The notes below the pieces were generated by a model. It saw nothing but the letters and a program-made list of their open reading frames with translations, was not told the origin of the DNA and ran no database searches. A stretch of DNA of 37,261 nt from Ignavibacteriota bacterium (lineage in GTDB: Bacteria > Bacteroidota > Ignavibacteria > UBA10030). The position numbers and the translations under genes were made by a program. The DNA lies in the NCBI GenBank assembly GCA_003142475.1, contig PLMK01000069.1, positions 1 through 37,261 on the forward strand. Reading direction: 5' to 3'. Positions 17,914-28,051 of the stretch are shown in pieces; the first letter of the stretch is position 1; every line of letters starts with the position of its first letter.

Positions 17914-19197
17914 TTAGTTTTTTGTAGAAGAAATCAACTTTTGCCAAAAACCAGGAAATGAAATATCAGCACATTCAGTATTTTCTATGGTAATATTCGG
18001 TATTTTAAGCCCTGCGATTCCGAATGACATTGCGATTCGATGATCATTATAACTTGGAATTATTGTGCCTAAATATTTTTTCTTCCCTTCAAAAGCAAAT
18101 CCATCGTCATATTCCTCTACTTCACAGTCCAGCAAACGCAGATTATTAACAATAGCAGAGATTCGATCCGTTTCTTTCGCTCTTAGTTCTCGCGCATTAT
18201 GTATACTAAATGTACCTTCTGCAAATAAAGCTGTTACTGCGAGAATCGGAATCTCATCAATAAGATCAACTACTTCCGCACCGCGTAAATCAAGATTACT
18301 CTTCAACTCTGAATAGCTAACAACAAGATCACAAATAGGTTCGCCTTCGATGATTTGTTCATTTTTTATTTGAATGTTACCGCCCATTGATTTGAATATG
18401 TCCAGAATACGTCTACGCGATGGATTAAGTCCTACATTTTGTATTGTAAGATGTGATCCAGGCACAATCAATGCGGCAGAAAGAAAAAAAGCTGCTGCTG
18501 ATATATCGCCAGGCACAAAAAACTTTTTCCCTTCAATCTTCATATCAGAATGGACTTCAACGATATTGCATCCATTTTTTGTTACGGATCGTAAGCCGAG
18601 CATCCGTTCAGTATGATCACGTGTTTTTGAATTTTCAATAATAGTTGTTAGTCTATCGGCAAAAAGACCTGCAAATAATAAAGCGGATTTAACCTGTGCA
18701 CTTGGTACAGGTAGAGTATATTGAATTGAATGAAGTCTCTCTACTGGCTCAATAGACAATGGAGCAGTGTTTTTTTCAGTGCCATGAATATTTGCACCCA
18801 TTTGTTGAAGCGGATCGATGATGCGTTTCATAGGTCGCCGGCAAAGCGAAGAATCACCAAGAAGTACTGAATGAAAATTCTGTCCTACGAGAATGCCTGA
18901 AAGCAAGCGCATTGTTGTACCAGAATTACCTGCATTCAAAGGAGCAGATGGCTCTTGCAGTCCACGACGTCCTTTTCCATGTAATAAAATGCAATTGTCG
19001 TATTCTTCGATTTGAATTCCAAGTTGTTTAATACAAGAAAGCGTGCTGAGAGGGTCTGCTGCGTCCGAGCAGGAACGTATTTCCGACACACCTTCTGCAA
19101 TGGCCCCTATCAAGAGAGCCCTATGCGAAATGGATTTATCACCAGGAACCTGTATAGTTCCTTGAAATCCGTTTATTTGTGGAATAGTAAGATTCAT
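17914..19197 (-). CDS. aroA: 3-phosphoshikimate 1-carboxyvinyltransferase (EPSP synthase)
   Basis: AroA joins shikimate 3-phosphate and PEP, the sixth step of the shikimate pathway. From ATG 19197 the protein has 427 residues with the motifs VPGDKSISHRALLIGA, LNAGNSGTTMRLL (PEP site), SAQVKSALLFAG, RDHTERML, RAKETDRI and YNDHRIAMSFG. ATG 19197 is preferred over an upstream in-frame GTG because TGAGGA lies about 8 nt before it. That Shine-Dalgarno sits in the 3' arm of a 12-bp hairpin, so translation or transcription may be controlled. It follows pnp by 71 bp. Confidence 0.95.
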   Translation of the reverse strand: MNLTIPQINGFQGTIQVPGDKSISHRALLIGAIAEGVSEIRSCSDAADPLSTLSCIKQLGIQIEEYDNCILLHGKGRRGLQEPSAPLNAGNSGTTMRLLSGILVGQNFHSVLLGDSSLCRRPMKRIIDPLQQMGANIHGTEKNTAPLSIEPVERLHSIQYTLPVPSAQVKSALLFAGLFADRLTTIIENSKTRDHTERMLGLRSVTKNGCNIVEVHSDMKIEGKKFFVPGDISAAAFFLSAALIVPGSHLTIQNVGLNPSRRRILDIFKSMGGNIQIKNEQIIEGEPICDLVVSYSELKSNLDLRGAEVVDLIDEIPILAVTALFAEGTFSIHNARELRAKETDRISAIVNNLRLLDCEVEEYDDGFAFEGKKKYLGTIIPSYNDHRIAMSFGIAGLKIPNITIENTECADISFPGFWQKLISSTKN

Positions 19198-19205
19198 AAA
19201 AGAAA

Positions 19206-19242
19206 TCCTCACATCATCAATAAATTATTTATGATGTGAGGA
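19206..19242 (-). terminator. 12-bp hairpin with T-rich tail between pnp and aroA
   Basis: A perfect inverted repeat, TCCTCACATCAT and ATGATGTGAGGA, with a 13-nt loop. On the minus strand it is followed directly by TTTCTTTT and then ATG of aroA. It looks like an intrinsic terminator for pnp. The 3' arm also contains the AGGA Shine-Dalgarno of aroA, so it could instead or also act as a translational block. Confidence 0.65.
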
Positions 19243-19268
19243 TATGTGCTCCATGCAATTTAACATGA

Positions 19269-21440
19269 TTAGCGACGTGAATGCCGGTCGTCTCTACCTC
19301 CGCGATGATCTGTTTTTTTTCGTTCACGGGAGCGCTTCATTTCCTCACCTGCATTTTCTCCACCTGGCAGCAATGCTTTATGGCTGAGGCTCATTTTTCC
19401 GTCTGCATCGATGTGCATTAATTTAACTTCAAGTGTGTCTCCTACTTTCACAAAATTATCTACTTTTTCTACACGCTGCACATCTAGCTGAGAGACGTGT
19501 ACCAATCCTTCTTTTCCTGGAAGTATTTCAACGAACGCACCAAAATCCGTGATTTTTTTAACCGTTGCTTTATACACTTTATCTATTTCCGGTACTTCAG
19601 CAAGACCACGAATATAAAGCATCGCCTTATCCGCGGATTCTTTTTCTACCGCTGCGATTGTCACCGTACCGTCATCTTCCACATTGATTTCTGCACCGCT
19701 ATCCTTTACGAGCTGACGAATATTCTTCCCGCCAGGTCCAATCAATGCTCCAATTGAATCAACTGGAATCTTTATTGTCTGTAAACGTGGTGCATACTGA
19801 GATATGTCTGTTCTTGCCGTTGGAAGACTCTTCGCCATAATATCAAGAATATGCATCCGCCCTGCTTTCGCTTGAGCAAGCGCTTTCTCAAGAATCTCAA
19901 ACGATATACCTTTAATCTTGATATCCATTTGAAATGCTGTAATTCCAACAGTTGTTCCAGCAACTTTGAAATCCATATCACCAAGATGATCTTCATTTCC
20001 AAGAATATCACTAAGAATGGCAACTTGATCAGATTCCTTCACTAAACCCATCGCAATACCAGCAACCGCACGGCTCATCGGAACACCTGCATCAAATAGT
20101 GCAAGCGTACCTGCACAAACAGTTGCCATTGATGATGAACCGTTTGATTCGAGAATATCAGAAACCACACGAACTGTGTATGGGAAATCTGATTCAATCG
20201 GAATCAATCGCTTCAACGAACGCTCTGCAAGATTTCCATGTCCAATTTCACGCCGTCCAGTTGAACCAAGTCTCCCGACCTCACCAACTGAAAATGGCGG
20301 AAAATTATAGTGGAGCATAAAACGTTTTGTTGTTTCGGGTAGCAGCCCTTCGAGAACTTGTTCATCCATTTTTGTACCAAGTGTCGCAGAAGTAAGACTT
20401 TGGGTTTCACCACGCGTAAAGAGTGCAGAACCGTGGGTACGAGGTAGAAGTCCGACTTCACATGTAATTGGTCGAATTTCCGTTAAGCCGCGTCCATCAA
20501 GACGTTTGCCATCGTTGAGAATGGTTGATCGCATTGCATCACGTTCGATATCATGAAGCAATTCGTCTATGAGAAGCTCTTTTTCAGGGTATTTTTCTGC
20601 CAAAGAAGTTTTAACCTCAACGCGCACCTTATTTGTTGCTTCAGATCGTTCCTCTTTCGCCATCACTGTGCGGCTCAATTGTTTCATCTTGGCTTCTGAA
20701 AGATTCTTAACATCTTCCTTCAAACCAGACGGGATTTCCGGAACAACAATATTTCTCTTTGGCTTATTTATTTCTTTAGCAAGTTCAACTTGAAGAGAAC
20801 AAATACTCTTTATTGCTTCATGTCCAACTCGCAGTGCTTCAAGTAAATCACTTTCTGAAGCTTCGATAGATTCACCTTCAACCATAACAATAGAATCATT
20901 TGTCCCGGCTACAGTAATATCTAAATCACTCGACTCTAGTTCCTTGAATGTTGGATTCACAATATATTTTCCACCGATACGGCCTACTCGCACTTCTGCT
21001 ATTGGACCATCGAATGGAATATCGGACACCATTAAAGCAGCAGATGCCGCGCATGCACCAAGAATATCGCCGTCATGTTCCATATCTGAAGAATAAACAG
21101 TAACGAGAACTTGTGTCTCATTTTTGTATATCTTTGGAAACATCGGACGAATCGGACGATCAATCAATCGTGACGATAATATTTCTTTTTCTGTTGGACG
21201 TCCTTCACGCTTGAAAAACCCACCAGGAATTTTTCCTGCTGCAGCTGTTTTTTCACGATACTCAACCTGTAAGGGAAAAAAATCCTGCCCTTCTTTAGCT
21301 TCATAATCGCTCACAACTGTCGCTAGTACCATCGTATCGCCATACCTGACCATTACCGCGCCGTGTGCCTGTTTGGCAAACCTTCCAGTTTCCAGCGTGA
21401 ATGTTTTTCCGTTAAGTTGTATTTCCTTTGTGACCATCAT
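19269..21440 (-). CDS. pnp: Polyribonucleotide nucleotidyltransferase (PNPase)
   Basis: PNPase is a 3'-5' phosphorolytic exoribonuclease of the RNA degradosome. Two RNase PH domains are visible (LETGRFAKQAHGAVMVRYGDT at the start; RTHGSALFTRGETQ and the FPPFSVGEVGR region of the second), followed by a KH domain (GALIGPGGKNIRQL) and an S1 domain (GAFVEILPGKEGLVHVSQL), then a basic Arg-rich tail. ATG 21440 is chosen because AGG lies 6 nt before it. An in-frame ATG at 21491 would add 17 basic residues but has no Shine-Dalgarno. It follows rpsO, the standard pair. Confidence 0.96.
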   Translation of the reverse strand: MMVTKEIQLNGKTFTLETGRFAKQAHGAVMVRYGDTMVLATVVSDYEAKEGQDFFPLQVEYREKTAAAGKIPGGFFKREGRPTEKEILSSRLIDRPIRPMFPKIYKNETQVLVTVYSSDMEHDGDILGACAASAALMVSDIPFDGPIAEVRVGRIGGKYIVNPTFKELESSDLDITVAGTNDSIVMVEGESIEASESDLLEALRVGHEAIKSICSLQVELAKEINKPKRNIVVPEIPSGLKEDVKNLSEAKMKQLSRTVMAKEERSEATNKVRVEVKTSLAEKYPEKELLIDELLHDIERDAMRSTILNDGKRLDGRGLTEIRPITCEVGLLPRTHGSALFTRGETQSLTSATLGTKMDEQVLEGLLPETTKRFMLHYNFPPFSVGEVGRLGSTGRREIGHGNLAERSLKRLIPIESDFPYTVRVVSDILESNGSSSMATVCAGTLALFDAGVPMSRAVAGIAMGLVKESDQVAILSDILGNEDHLGDMDFKVAGTTVGITAFQMDIKIKGISFEILEKALAQAKAGRMHILDIMAKSLPTARTDISQYAPRLQTIKIPVDSIGALIGPGGKNIRQLVKDSGAEINVEDDGTVTIAAVEKESADKAMLYIRGLAEVPEIDKVYKATVKKITDFGAFVEILPGKEGLVHVSQLDVQRVEKVDNFVKVGDTLEVKLMHIDADGKMSLSHKALLPGGENAGEEMKRSRERKKTDHRGGRDDRHSRR

Positions 21441-21506
21441 ACTTGCCTGCTTCTTTCTTCTAAAGAACCTCGTACTAAAAAATGCCATCATTTATAGCGT
21501 AGTTGT

Positions 21507-21776
21507 TTACTTACGAATATCAAGCTCTTGAATAATTTTCCGATATCGTGCAATATCCTTTTTCATTAAATAATCTAAAAGCCGGCGACGTTTGCCGACC
21601 AATTTCAATAAACCTAGCCGGGCATGATGATCTTTTTTGAATTTTTCAAGATGCGGAGACAAACTGTTAAGGTTCGCCGTTATAATGGCAATCTGCACTT
21701 CAGGAGTACCTGTATCTGAAGAATTCTTGCCGTATTTATTAATTAATTCTTTTTTCTGCTCTGTTGTAATTGGCAT
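21507..21776 (-). CDS. rpsO: 30S ribosomal protein S15
   Basis: An 89-residue S15 that matches end to end: the [21 protein letters not shown] block, the [21 protein letters not shown] core that contacts 16S helix h22, and a C-terminal [18 protein letters not shown] lies 6 nt before ATG 21776. It lies between ribF and pnp as in many bacteria. In several species S15 represses its own translation through its leader, but only 41 bp separate it from ribF here and no pseudoknot could be recognised. Confidence 0.97.
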   Translation of the reverse strand: MPITTEQKKELINKYGKNSSDTGTPEVQIAIITANLNSLSPHLEKFKKDHHARLGLLKLVGKRRRLLDYLMKKDIARYRKIIQELDIRK

Positions 21777-21817
21777 TTTAGCTCCTTGTAAATTTAATTG
21801 TACTACAGTCGTTCATT

Positions 21818-22765
21818 CTATTCGATGTTTTTAAATTCATGCTGTAAAATGCTACTTAATTCCTTGTCTTTGTGCATCTGCTGAATAAGTTGTTCAGCAG
21901 AATCAAATTTAAATTCATTGCGCATTTTACGCAAGAAATTGATTTGGATGTCATATCCATAAATATCCTTATCAAAATCAAGAATATTTACTTCAATAGT
22001 GCGTTTGCCCGTCGATTGAAAGGTCGGACGCACTCCAATGCTCGCCATACCAAAATACTTATCTGCTCCGACATCAACCTTCACAAAATAGATACCGTTG
22101 CTTGGGACCAGTTTTTTCTGTGAATCAAGTTCTATATTTGCTGTTGGATAACCAAGAAGACGTCCTCTCCGATCACCTGCAACAACTTTCCCACGCAAAA
22201 CATATGGTCTGCCTAACAGTTTTGCGGCATCTTCTACCATTCCACGGTTTAATTCATTCCGTATTACTGAACTATTTATCGGATTACCGCCATAAGTGAA
22301 TGGTTCAATGTTCACAACATCAAATTCAAATTCTTTTCCTAGCTGCATCAAAGACTCAATCGTTCCCTCGCGATTTCTTCCCCAGTGATGATCATACCCT
22401 TCTACAACCAAATTCATTCCAATACCGCCAATAAGGTATGTCACATAAAAATCACGAAAACTCAGATTCGAAAATGCCTTATCAAATTCAATCACAACAA
22501 ACCAATCTATACCAAGTTGCTCGCATAATTCTTCACGTTCTTGCAGAGTTGTTAGAAGTTGCATCTTCGTACCTGCATTTGCTACAACTTCACGTGGATG
22601 CGGTTCAAACGTAACCACAACACTTCTGCCGTTTCTTTTTCTTGCAAGAACAACGACTTCTTTTATGATTTTTTGATGGGCAAGATGAACACCATCAAAA
22701 GTACCAACCGTTATAGTTGAATTTTTATTAAACGGGATCTCTTTAATTTGCCGAGCTAATTTCAT
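21818..22765 (-). CDS. ribF: Bifunctional riboflavin kinase/FAD synthetase
   Basis: RibF makes FMN and then FAD from riboflavin. The N-terminal adenylyltransferase domain is seen in TVGTFDGVHLAHQ (residues about 20-31), VEGYDHHWGRNREG and NSSVIRNELNRG. The C-terminal kinase domain shows GDRRGRLLGYPTANI, NGIYFVKV, GVRPTF and the VNILDFDKDIYG stretch. The length of 315 residues is standard. The start overlaps the end of truB by 23 bp, so translation is coupled. Confidence 0.95.
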   Translation of the reverse strand: MKLARQIKEIPFNKNSTITVGTFDGVHLAHQKIIKEVVVLARKRNGRSVVVTFEPHPREVVANAGTKMQLLTTLQEREELCEQLGIDWFVVIEFDKAFSNLSFRDFYVTYLIGGIGMNLVVEGYDHHWGRNREGTIESLMQLGKEFEFDVVNIEPFTYGGNPINSSVIRNELNRGMVEDAAKLLGRPYVLRGKVVAGDRRGRLLGYPTANIELDSQKKLVPSNGIYFVKVDVGADKYFGMASIGVRPTFQSTGKRTIEVNILDFDKDIYGYDIQINFLRKMRNEFKFDSAEQLIQQMHKDKELSSILQHEFKNIE

Positions 22766-23477
22766 GATAGCTCTGATTCTTTATGGAGATTGAATTCCGC
22801 CAATCAATTAACTGATCTATTGTCATAGCTTTCGCAACACGATAATCACCAATTCGTGTTCGTCTAAGTGCAGTCAAAGTTGCACCGCATCCAAGTCGCA
22901 GTCCAAATTCATCAATCAAAGAACGAATATATGTACCTTTTGAGCAAATTATACAAAAATCTATATACTGTTTGCTAATACTAATAATCTCAAAACATGA
23001 AACATTTATTTCGCGTTCAACGCGCTCCACCGTTCTTCCGACACGCGCGTACTTGTACAATGGTTTCCCACCAAATTTCACTGCCGAATACATCGGCGGC
23101 AGTTGGAGTTGCTTACCGATATAACTTTGCGCTGTCTCTTTTATCTGCTGTTCTGTTACAGCAGAAGAATCTCTCCATTCATGAGCGGCTGTTTCTGTAT
23201 CAAAACTTGGAGTCCGCTCTCCAATTTTACAAGTACCGGTATATTCTTTTTCTAATCCAACAAACTGTTCAATACTTTTCGTTTTCTTACCAGTGCAGAC
23301 AATTAGCAACCCTGTCGCATTTGGATCTAATGTTCCAGCGTGCCCCACTTTCCGCACATCAAAGAGCACACGTACTTTTTTAACAACATCGAACGACGTC
23401 CAATTTAAAGGCTTGTCAAGAAATAGAACTTCACCTTCAATCGAAAAGTCGTGACAAAAAAGATTCTCTTCATTCAT
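22743..23477 (-). CDS. truB: tRNA pseudouridine(55) synthase TruB
   Basis: TruB makes pseudouridine 55 in the T loop of tRNAs. The 244-residue protein shows the catalytic motif GHAGTLDPNATGLL with Asp51 as nucleophile, the start block LDKPLNWTSFDVV, the tRNA-binding YKYAR and GTYIRSL segments, and the C-terminal LRRTRIGDY. No PUA domain follows, so it is the shorter bacterial form. It overlaps rbfA by 4 bp (ATGA) and ribF by 23 bp. Confidence 0.95.
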   Translation of the reverse strand: MNEENLFCHDFSIEGEVLFLDKPLNWTSFDVVKKVRVLFDVRKVGHAGTLDPNATGLLIVCTGKKTKSIEQFVGLEKEYTGTCKIGERTPSFDTETAAHEWRDSSAVTEQQIKETAQSYIGKQLQLPPMYSAVKFGGKPLYKYARVGRTVERVEREINVSCFEIISISKQYIDFCIICSKGTYIRSLIDEFGLRLGCGATLTALRRTRIGDYRVAKAMTIDQLIDWRNSISIKNQSYHEISSAN

Positions 23478-23854
23478 GCATCAGTCGAACTTTTCTCTTC
23501 TTCTTTAGTCGAGTCATTTTTATGAATTTTATGAAAAATATTCTCAAGTTTCATTGCTCTATCCAAAGTTTCATCTAAATAAAAGATAATCTCGGGCGTA
23601 AAACGCAATCGTACTGCATGTCCAAGCATTGAACGAATCGATGGTTTTTGTGCTTCTAGTCTGGCGAAGCTCTTTTTCTTCTGTTCTTTATCGCCAAAAA
23701 TGCTCACATAAACTTTTGCAACCTTGAGATCAGGACTCATCAGCACTTCTGTTACAGTTAAAAATCCGAAATCGGCCATGCTGAAATTGCGTTGAAATAA
23801 CAAGCCCAATTCCTCTTTAATAAGTGATCCAACTTTTTCAGACCTAACAGACAC
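23474..23854 (-). CDS. rbfA: 30S ribosome-binding factor A
   Basis: RbfA is a KH-like cold-shock and 16S-processing factor. The 126-residue protein has the family opening SEKVGSLIKEELG, the strand-helix core LTVTEVLMSPDLKVAKVYVSI and the LRFTPEIIFYLDETLDRA segment, then a short charged tail. The start codon is GTG, supported by AAGGA 7 nt upstream. It sits 10 bp after infB, its usual neighbour. Confidence 0.94.
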   Translation of the reverse strand: MSVRSEKVGSLIKEELGLLFQRNFSMADFGFLTVTEVLMSPDLKVAKVYVSIFGDKEQKKKSFARLEAQKPSIRSMLGHAVRLRFTPEIIFYLDETLDRAMKLENIFHKIHKNDSTKEEEKSSTDA

Positions 23855-23864
23855 GTTTTATCCT

Positions 23865-26561
23865 TTATTCCAATTTACGTTTTGTTTCGACAGTCTTATA
23901 TGCTTCAATAATATCGGCATTCTTGATGTCATTGAAGTTTTCAAGACTAATACCGCATTCAAACCCTTGTTCGACCTCTTTCACATCGTCTTTAAACCGT
24001 TTTAGCGACGCAATAGTTCCATCAAATACTTCAATACCATCACGGATAAGACGTACATGATTGTTCCGCATAATTTTTCCGTCTCTGACGTAGCAACCGG
24101 CTATCGTTCCAATTTTAGATATTTTGAAGACATCACGAACATCTACTGTTGCAGTAACTTCTTCTGTTACTGTCGGCGCTAACAAACCTTCCAGCGCTTT
24201 CTTCACATCATTAATCGCATCATAAATAATATTATAGATTCTGATGTCAACATCTTCGTGCTGTGCCAGTTGACGTGCTTTGAGATTGGGACGAACATGG
24301 AATCCAATAATCACAGCGCTTGATGCCATAGCAAGCAGTACATCTGATTCTGAAATACCACCGACACCTTTATAAATAACTTGCACTTTTACTTCATCTG
24401 TCGATAGTTTCATCAAAGAATCCGAAAGAGCTTCTGCAGAACCATCCACATCCGCTTTTACAATAACCGGCAGATCGCGCACTTGTCCTTCTTTGATTTG
24501 CTGCGAAATGTCATCTAATGTCACGCGTCTGTTCTGACGAAAATCTTGTTCCCGCTTCAATTGTTGACGTGTTAGACTAATTTCACGTGCTTGGTGTTCG
24601 TCTTCAATGCCAATCAGATCATCACCCGCCTGCGGAATGCCGTCGAAACCGACAACCTGTACGGGTTGTGATGGTTTTGCGGCTTCTACCCGCTGACCTC
24701 TCTCATCAAACATGGCTCGTACACGTCCACTCCAAACACCACAAACGAACGAATCACCAATTCGCAGAGTACCTTTTTGCACTAAAATTGTTGCTATAAT
24801 TCCTTTACCTTTATCTAACTCGGCTTCGACAACAGTTCCACGTGCTTCTCTATTTGGATTTGCCCGAAGATTCAACATCTCGGCTTCTAGTAATATCTTT
24901 TCGAGAAGTAAATTGATATTTGTTCCTTTCTTCGCCGAAAGTTCTACTACTTGATGCTTTCCACCATACTCTTCCACTAGAAGCCCGCGATCCGCCAATT
25001 GCTGCTTGATCCGTTCAGGATTAGATTCCAGTTTATCAATTTTATTAATTGCAACAATTATCGGGACGTTTGCAGCTTGTGCATGACTTATAGCTTCCAC
25101 GGTTTGCGGCATCACACTGTCATCGGCGGCAACTACGAGCACAACAATATCTGTCACTTGTGCACCTCTGGCTCGCATCGCTGTGAACGCTTCATGACCA
25201 GGTGTATCCAGAAATGTGATTTGTTTATTATCACCTACAGTGACTTCGTATGCACCGATATGTTGCGTTATTCCTCCCGCTTCACCAGCAACCACATTTG
25301 CATTTCGAATGTGATCAAGCAATGATGTTTTACCGTGGTCAACGTGTCCCATAATCGTGACTACTGGTGCTCGCGAAAGTAGTGTCTCTTCATCATCTTC
25401 GATGTCTGAAAGCGCCTCTGACGAAAACTCTTCCTCAAAATCTACTTGAAATCCAAATTCGTCAGATACCAGTGTAATCGTATCTTTATCCAAGCGTTGA
25501 TTGATGGACACCATAATGCCAAGGCCCATTACTTTTTGAATAACCTCAGCCACAGTAACATGCATTAGATTGGCAAGTTCTCCAACAGTGACATATTCCG
25601 TTACTTTAATGCGCATCTTATCATGTTCAAGCTGGTCAAGTTTCTTCTGTTCTTCTTCTTCGCGTTTTTCCTTTTTCTTCCGGCGTATAGCAGCGCGCGC
25701 ATTTGCTAACTCATCACCTGTATCGGCAAGAGTCTCACGAATTGCTTTCGCTACTTCATCCTCATTGACTTCAGCCCGACGAACTCGTTTGCGCTTTCTT
25801 GATTTTGATTCTTCTTCATCCTCCGACTTGCCTGGTGACGATTTGGTCTTTTTAATCTCGTCCCGAACTTTTTTCTTTTTCTTTTTTCTTTTTTCTTCTA
25901 TATCTGGCTTTTGAGCGTTGTGAGCAGGTGTTAGATCTATCTTTCCCTTGATTGTTAATCCACGCTGTGCGCGTGCAACAGCAGCTTCCAAAGGAGTCTG
26001 CAATTGTCTTTTTGCCCGTCCTGTAGGTTTTTCCTTATTTGTGGTTTCTTCCCTTGGTTTCTCACCTTTTAATTTTACTTCAACAACTGATGGTAGAGGT
26101 TCAATTGGTTTTTTAGGAGTTATAACTTTTTCCACTTCAGGCTGCAAGATTTCCTTAACGGGAATTCCAATAGTCTCTTTTCTAAGCGGCTGTGAAGTTT
26201 CTTTTACAGTTTGAATCAAAGGCTCTACTACTGTTGGTTGTTGTTCTTCCTTTTGTACAGGAGCTTCTTCTTTTTCTGCAGTTTTCTTTTCTACCTTCTC
26301 AGCTATATCTGTCTTTTCTGGCGATTCCTTCTTCCGAGTAGAACGGAATTCTTGAATCTTACGCTGATGTCTCTCTGCAACTTCTTTGTCTTTCTTAAAA
26401 TGGCCCATAATAACAGGCATCATTTCCTCAGTTACAGAGGACATGTGGGACTTCACATCGAAGCCCTTCTTTTTTAGAAATTCAATAATCGTCTCGCTTG
26501 AAAGATTTAACTCTTTCGCAAGGTTGAAGATCTTCATTTTTTTAAAACTTTGTTCAGACAT
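23865..26561 (-). CDS. infB: Translation initiation factor IF-2
   Basis: The GTPase that brings initiator tRNA to the ribosome. At 898 residues it has an N-terminal IF2_N helix bundle ([26 protein letters not shown] split), a long Lys/Glu/Pro-rich linker up to about residue 310, a second IF2_N-like segment ([18 protein letters not shown]), then the G domain with [10 protein letters not shown] near residue 405, DTPGHEAF and NKID, and C-terminal domains containing the initiator-tRNA site. It follows nusA by 27 bp. The repetitive linker contains a run of about ten basic residues ([13 protein letters not shown]). Confidence 0.97.
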   Translation of the reverse strand: MSEQSFKKMKIFNLAKELNLSSETIIEFLKKKGFDVKSHMSSVTEEMMPVIMGHFKKDKEVAERHQRKIQEFRSTRKKESPEKTDIAEKVEKKTAEKEEAPVQKEEQQPTVVEPLIQTVKETSQPLRKETIGIPVKEILQPEVEKVITPKKPIEPLPSVVEVKLKGEKPREETTNKEKPTGRAKRQLQTPLEAAVARAQRGLTIKGKIDLTPAHNAQKPDIEEKRKKKKKKVRDEIKKTKSSPGKSEDEEESKSRKRKRVRRAEVNEDEVAKAIRETLADTGDELANARAAIRRKKKEKREEEEQKKLDQLEHDKMRIKVTEYVTVGELANLMHVTVAEVIQKVMGLGIMVSINQRLDKDTITLVSDEFGFQVDFEEEFSSEALSDIEDDEETLLSRAPVVTIMGHVDHGKTSLLDHIRNANVVAGEAGGITQHIGAYEVTVGDNKQITFLDTPGHEAFTAMRARGAQVTDIVVLVVAADDSVMPQTVEAISHAQAANVPIIVAINKIDKLESNPERIKQQLADRGLLVEEYGGKHQVVELSAKKGTNINLLLEKILLEAEMLNLRANPNREARGTVVEAELDKGKGIIATILVQKGTLRIGDSFVCGVWSGRVRAMFDERGQRVEAAKPSQPVQVVGFDGIPQAGDDLIGIEDEHQAREISLTRQQLKREQDFRQNRRVTLDDISQQIKEGQVRDLPVIVKADVDGSAEALSDSLMKLSTDEVKVQVIYKGVGGISESDVLLAMASSAVIIGFHVRPNLKARQLAQHEDVDIRIYNIIYDAINDVKKALEGLLAPTVTEEVTATVDVRDVFKISKIGTIAGCYVRDGKIMRNNHVRLIRDGIEVFDGTIASLKRFKDDVKEVEQGFECGISLENFNDIKNADIIEAYKTVETKRKLE

Positions 26562-26588
26562 TCTGATCTTCTTTCGTTACACACGAAA

Positions 26589-28016
26589 TTAGTGTTTTTG
26601 CTCGCCTTTCGGCTTTGTTTCTTCGATCTTTTTTTCTGTTACTTCTTCGTGCGTATTAGCATCTGAAGAGATTTCTTCTTTTTCAGTCTTTTCTTCTTTT
26701 TCAGTCTTCTCTTCTTTTTCTGATCCATCCATCTCTGCAAGCAAAGCATCAGTTTCTTCGTCAACCTCAACTTCTGCTTCTTCAAAACCCTTCTTTAACA
26801 TTGTAAGAATCTCGTCTACTTTTCCCGGCTCAATACCGAGTGTATTAATCAAGTCCTCTTTTGATGTTTTGATAATATCGCGCACCGATTTATAGTTTTC
26901 ATCAAAGAATTTATGGAAGAGCACATCGCCAAGTTCTTCACGGAATTCCGAAAGATCCATGTCATATTCTTCTTCTTCCTCACCGCCTTCTTTCTGCACA
27001 TTTAACTCAAATCCTGTCAACTTGGAAGCTAAACGAACATTCTGTCCGCCTTTGCCAATGGCAAGAGAAACCTGATCGTTGGCAACATTGATTACTGCTT
27101 TTTTATTTTCTTTGTCCATCTGAATATCTTTAAGTTTAGCCGGTGCAAGTGCACGTTGGATAAATACTAAAGGATCTTCAGAATAATTAATTACGTCAAT
27201 ATTCTCATTATTCAATTCCCGAACGATCGCATGAATGCGCACACCCTTCATTCCAACGCATGCCCCAACTGCATCAATACGTTCGTCGTGTGAAAGTACT
27301 GCTACTTTGGCTCTATCTCCCGGTTCACGTGCAATCCTTTTAATTTCAATGATACCATCATAGACTTCGGGAATTTCAATTTCAAATAACCGCATAAGAA
27401 ACGCAGGATCTGTCCGAGATATGACGACTGTTGGATTACCTGCTCCTTTGCGAACTTCTTTTACAATAGCGCGGATTGTATCGCCTTTTTTATACCGTTC
27501 CTTGTAAATTTGTTCATTCCTCGGCAGAAGCAATTCATTCTTATTATGTATGACAAGAATCTCACCTTTGCCTTTGCGAATCTGATAAATCTCACCTACA
27601 ACAATTTCTCCGATTGAATTAGAGTATTCATTAAATATCGCTTCACGTTCGATTTCTTTGATACGCTGATTTAAGTTTTGTTTTGCACTTATCACAAGGC
27701 GACGACCAAAGTCCACTAATGGGACGATTTCAACGAACTCTTCCCCAAGAGCCAAACTATCTCCAGATTTCTTTTGTGCATCCGCAACAGAAATCTGTGT
27801 GGATGGATCTTCGACCACCTCAACAACTTCTTTTTCAAGATAGATTTCGATGTCACCTTTATCCATATTGACGACAACGTCATATTTTACATTAGGTCCA
27901 TACTTTTTCTTCACCATCATCCCAAAAATATCTTCCACTATCCCGATGAGGATATCTTTGTCGATGCCTTTTTCGCGAGCCATCTGTGCGAATGATTCAA
28001 CAATTTCGTGATTCAT
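26589..28016 (-). CDS. nusA: Transcription termination/antitermination protein NusA
   Basis: NusA binds RNA polymerase and controls pausing and intrinsic termination. The order is visible: an N-terminal polymerase-binding domain (1-120), an S1 domain (about 133-200), two KH domains (GMKGVRIHAIVRELN and AIGKGGQNVRLASKL), and a C-terminal helix-hairpin-helix-like segment (LINTLGIEPGKVDEIL). It ends in a Glu/Lys-rich tail with two exact 18-bp coding repeats at 26673-26708 (KEEKTE units). Its Shine-Dalgarno GGAGG before ATG 28016 is the strongest here. The operon leader carries an intrinsic terminator, so NusA may control its own synthesis. Confidence 0.97.
   Translation of the reverse strand: MNHEIVESFAQMAREKGIDKDILIGIVEDIFGMMVKKKYGPNVKYDVVVNMDKGDIEIYLEKEVVEVVEDPSTQISVADAQKKSGDSLALGEEFVEIVPLVDFGRRLVISAKQNLNQRIKEIEREAIFNEYSNSIGEIVVGEIYQIRKGKGEILVIHNKNELLLPRNEQIYKERYKKGDTIRAIVKEVRKGAGNPTVVISRTDPAFLMRLFEIEIPEVYDGIIEIKRIAREPGDRAKVAVLSHDERIDAVGACVGMKGVRIHAIVRELNNENIDVINYSEDPLVFIQRALAPAKLKDIQMDKENKKAVINVANDQVSLAIGKGGQNVRLASKLTGFELNVQKEGGEEEEEYDMDLSEFREELGDVLFHKFFDENYKSVRDIIKTSKEDLINTLGIEPGKVDEILTMLKKGFEEAEVEVDEETDALLAEMDGSEKEEKTEKEEKTEKEEISSDANTHEEVTEKKIEETKPKGEQKH
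26673..26726 (-). repeat. 18-bp tandem repeat in nusA tail
   Basis: Two identical 18-bp units (26673-26690, 26691-26708) and a diverged third (26709-26726) encode KEEKTE-type repeats. They are in frame and low complexity, so length may vary between strains. Confidence 0.7.
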
Positions 28017-28051
28017 CTTACCTCCATACTACAGAGCATTCATTCTGTGTA

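Noticed and set aside
25860-25910. Homopurine tract (runs of Lys codons) in infB as a slippage or regulatory site.
   Set aside because: Explained by the basic linker of IF-2, which is commonly Lys/Arg-rich; frame is intact.
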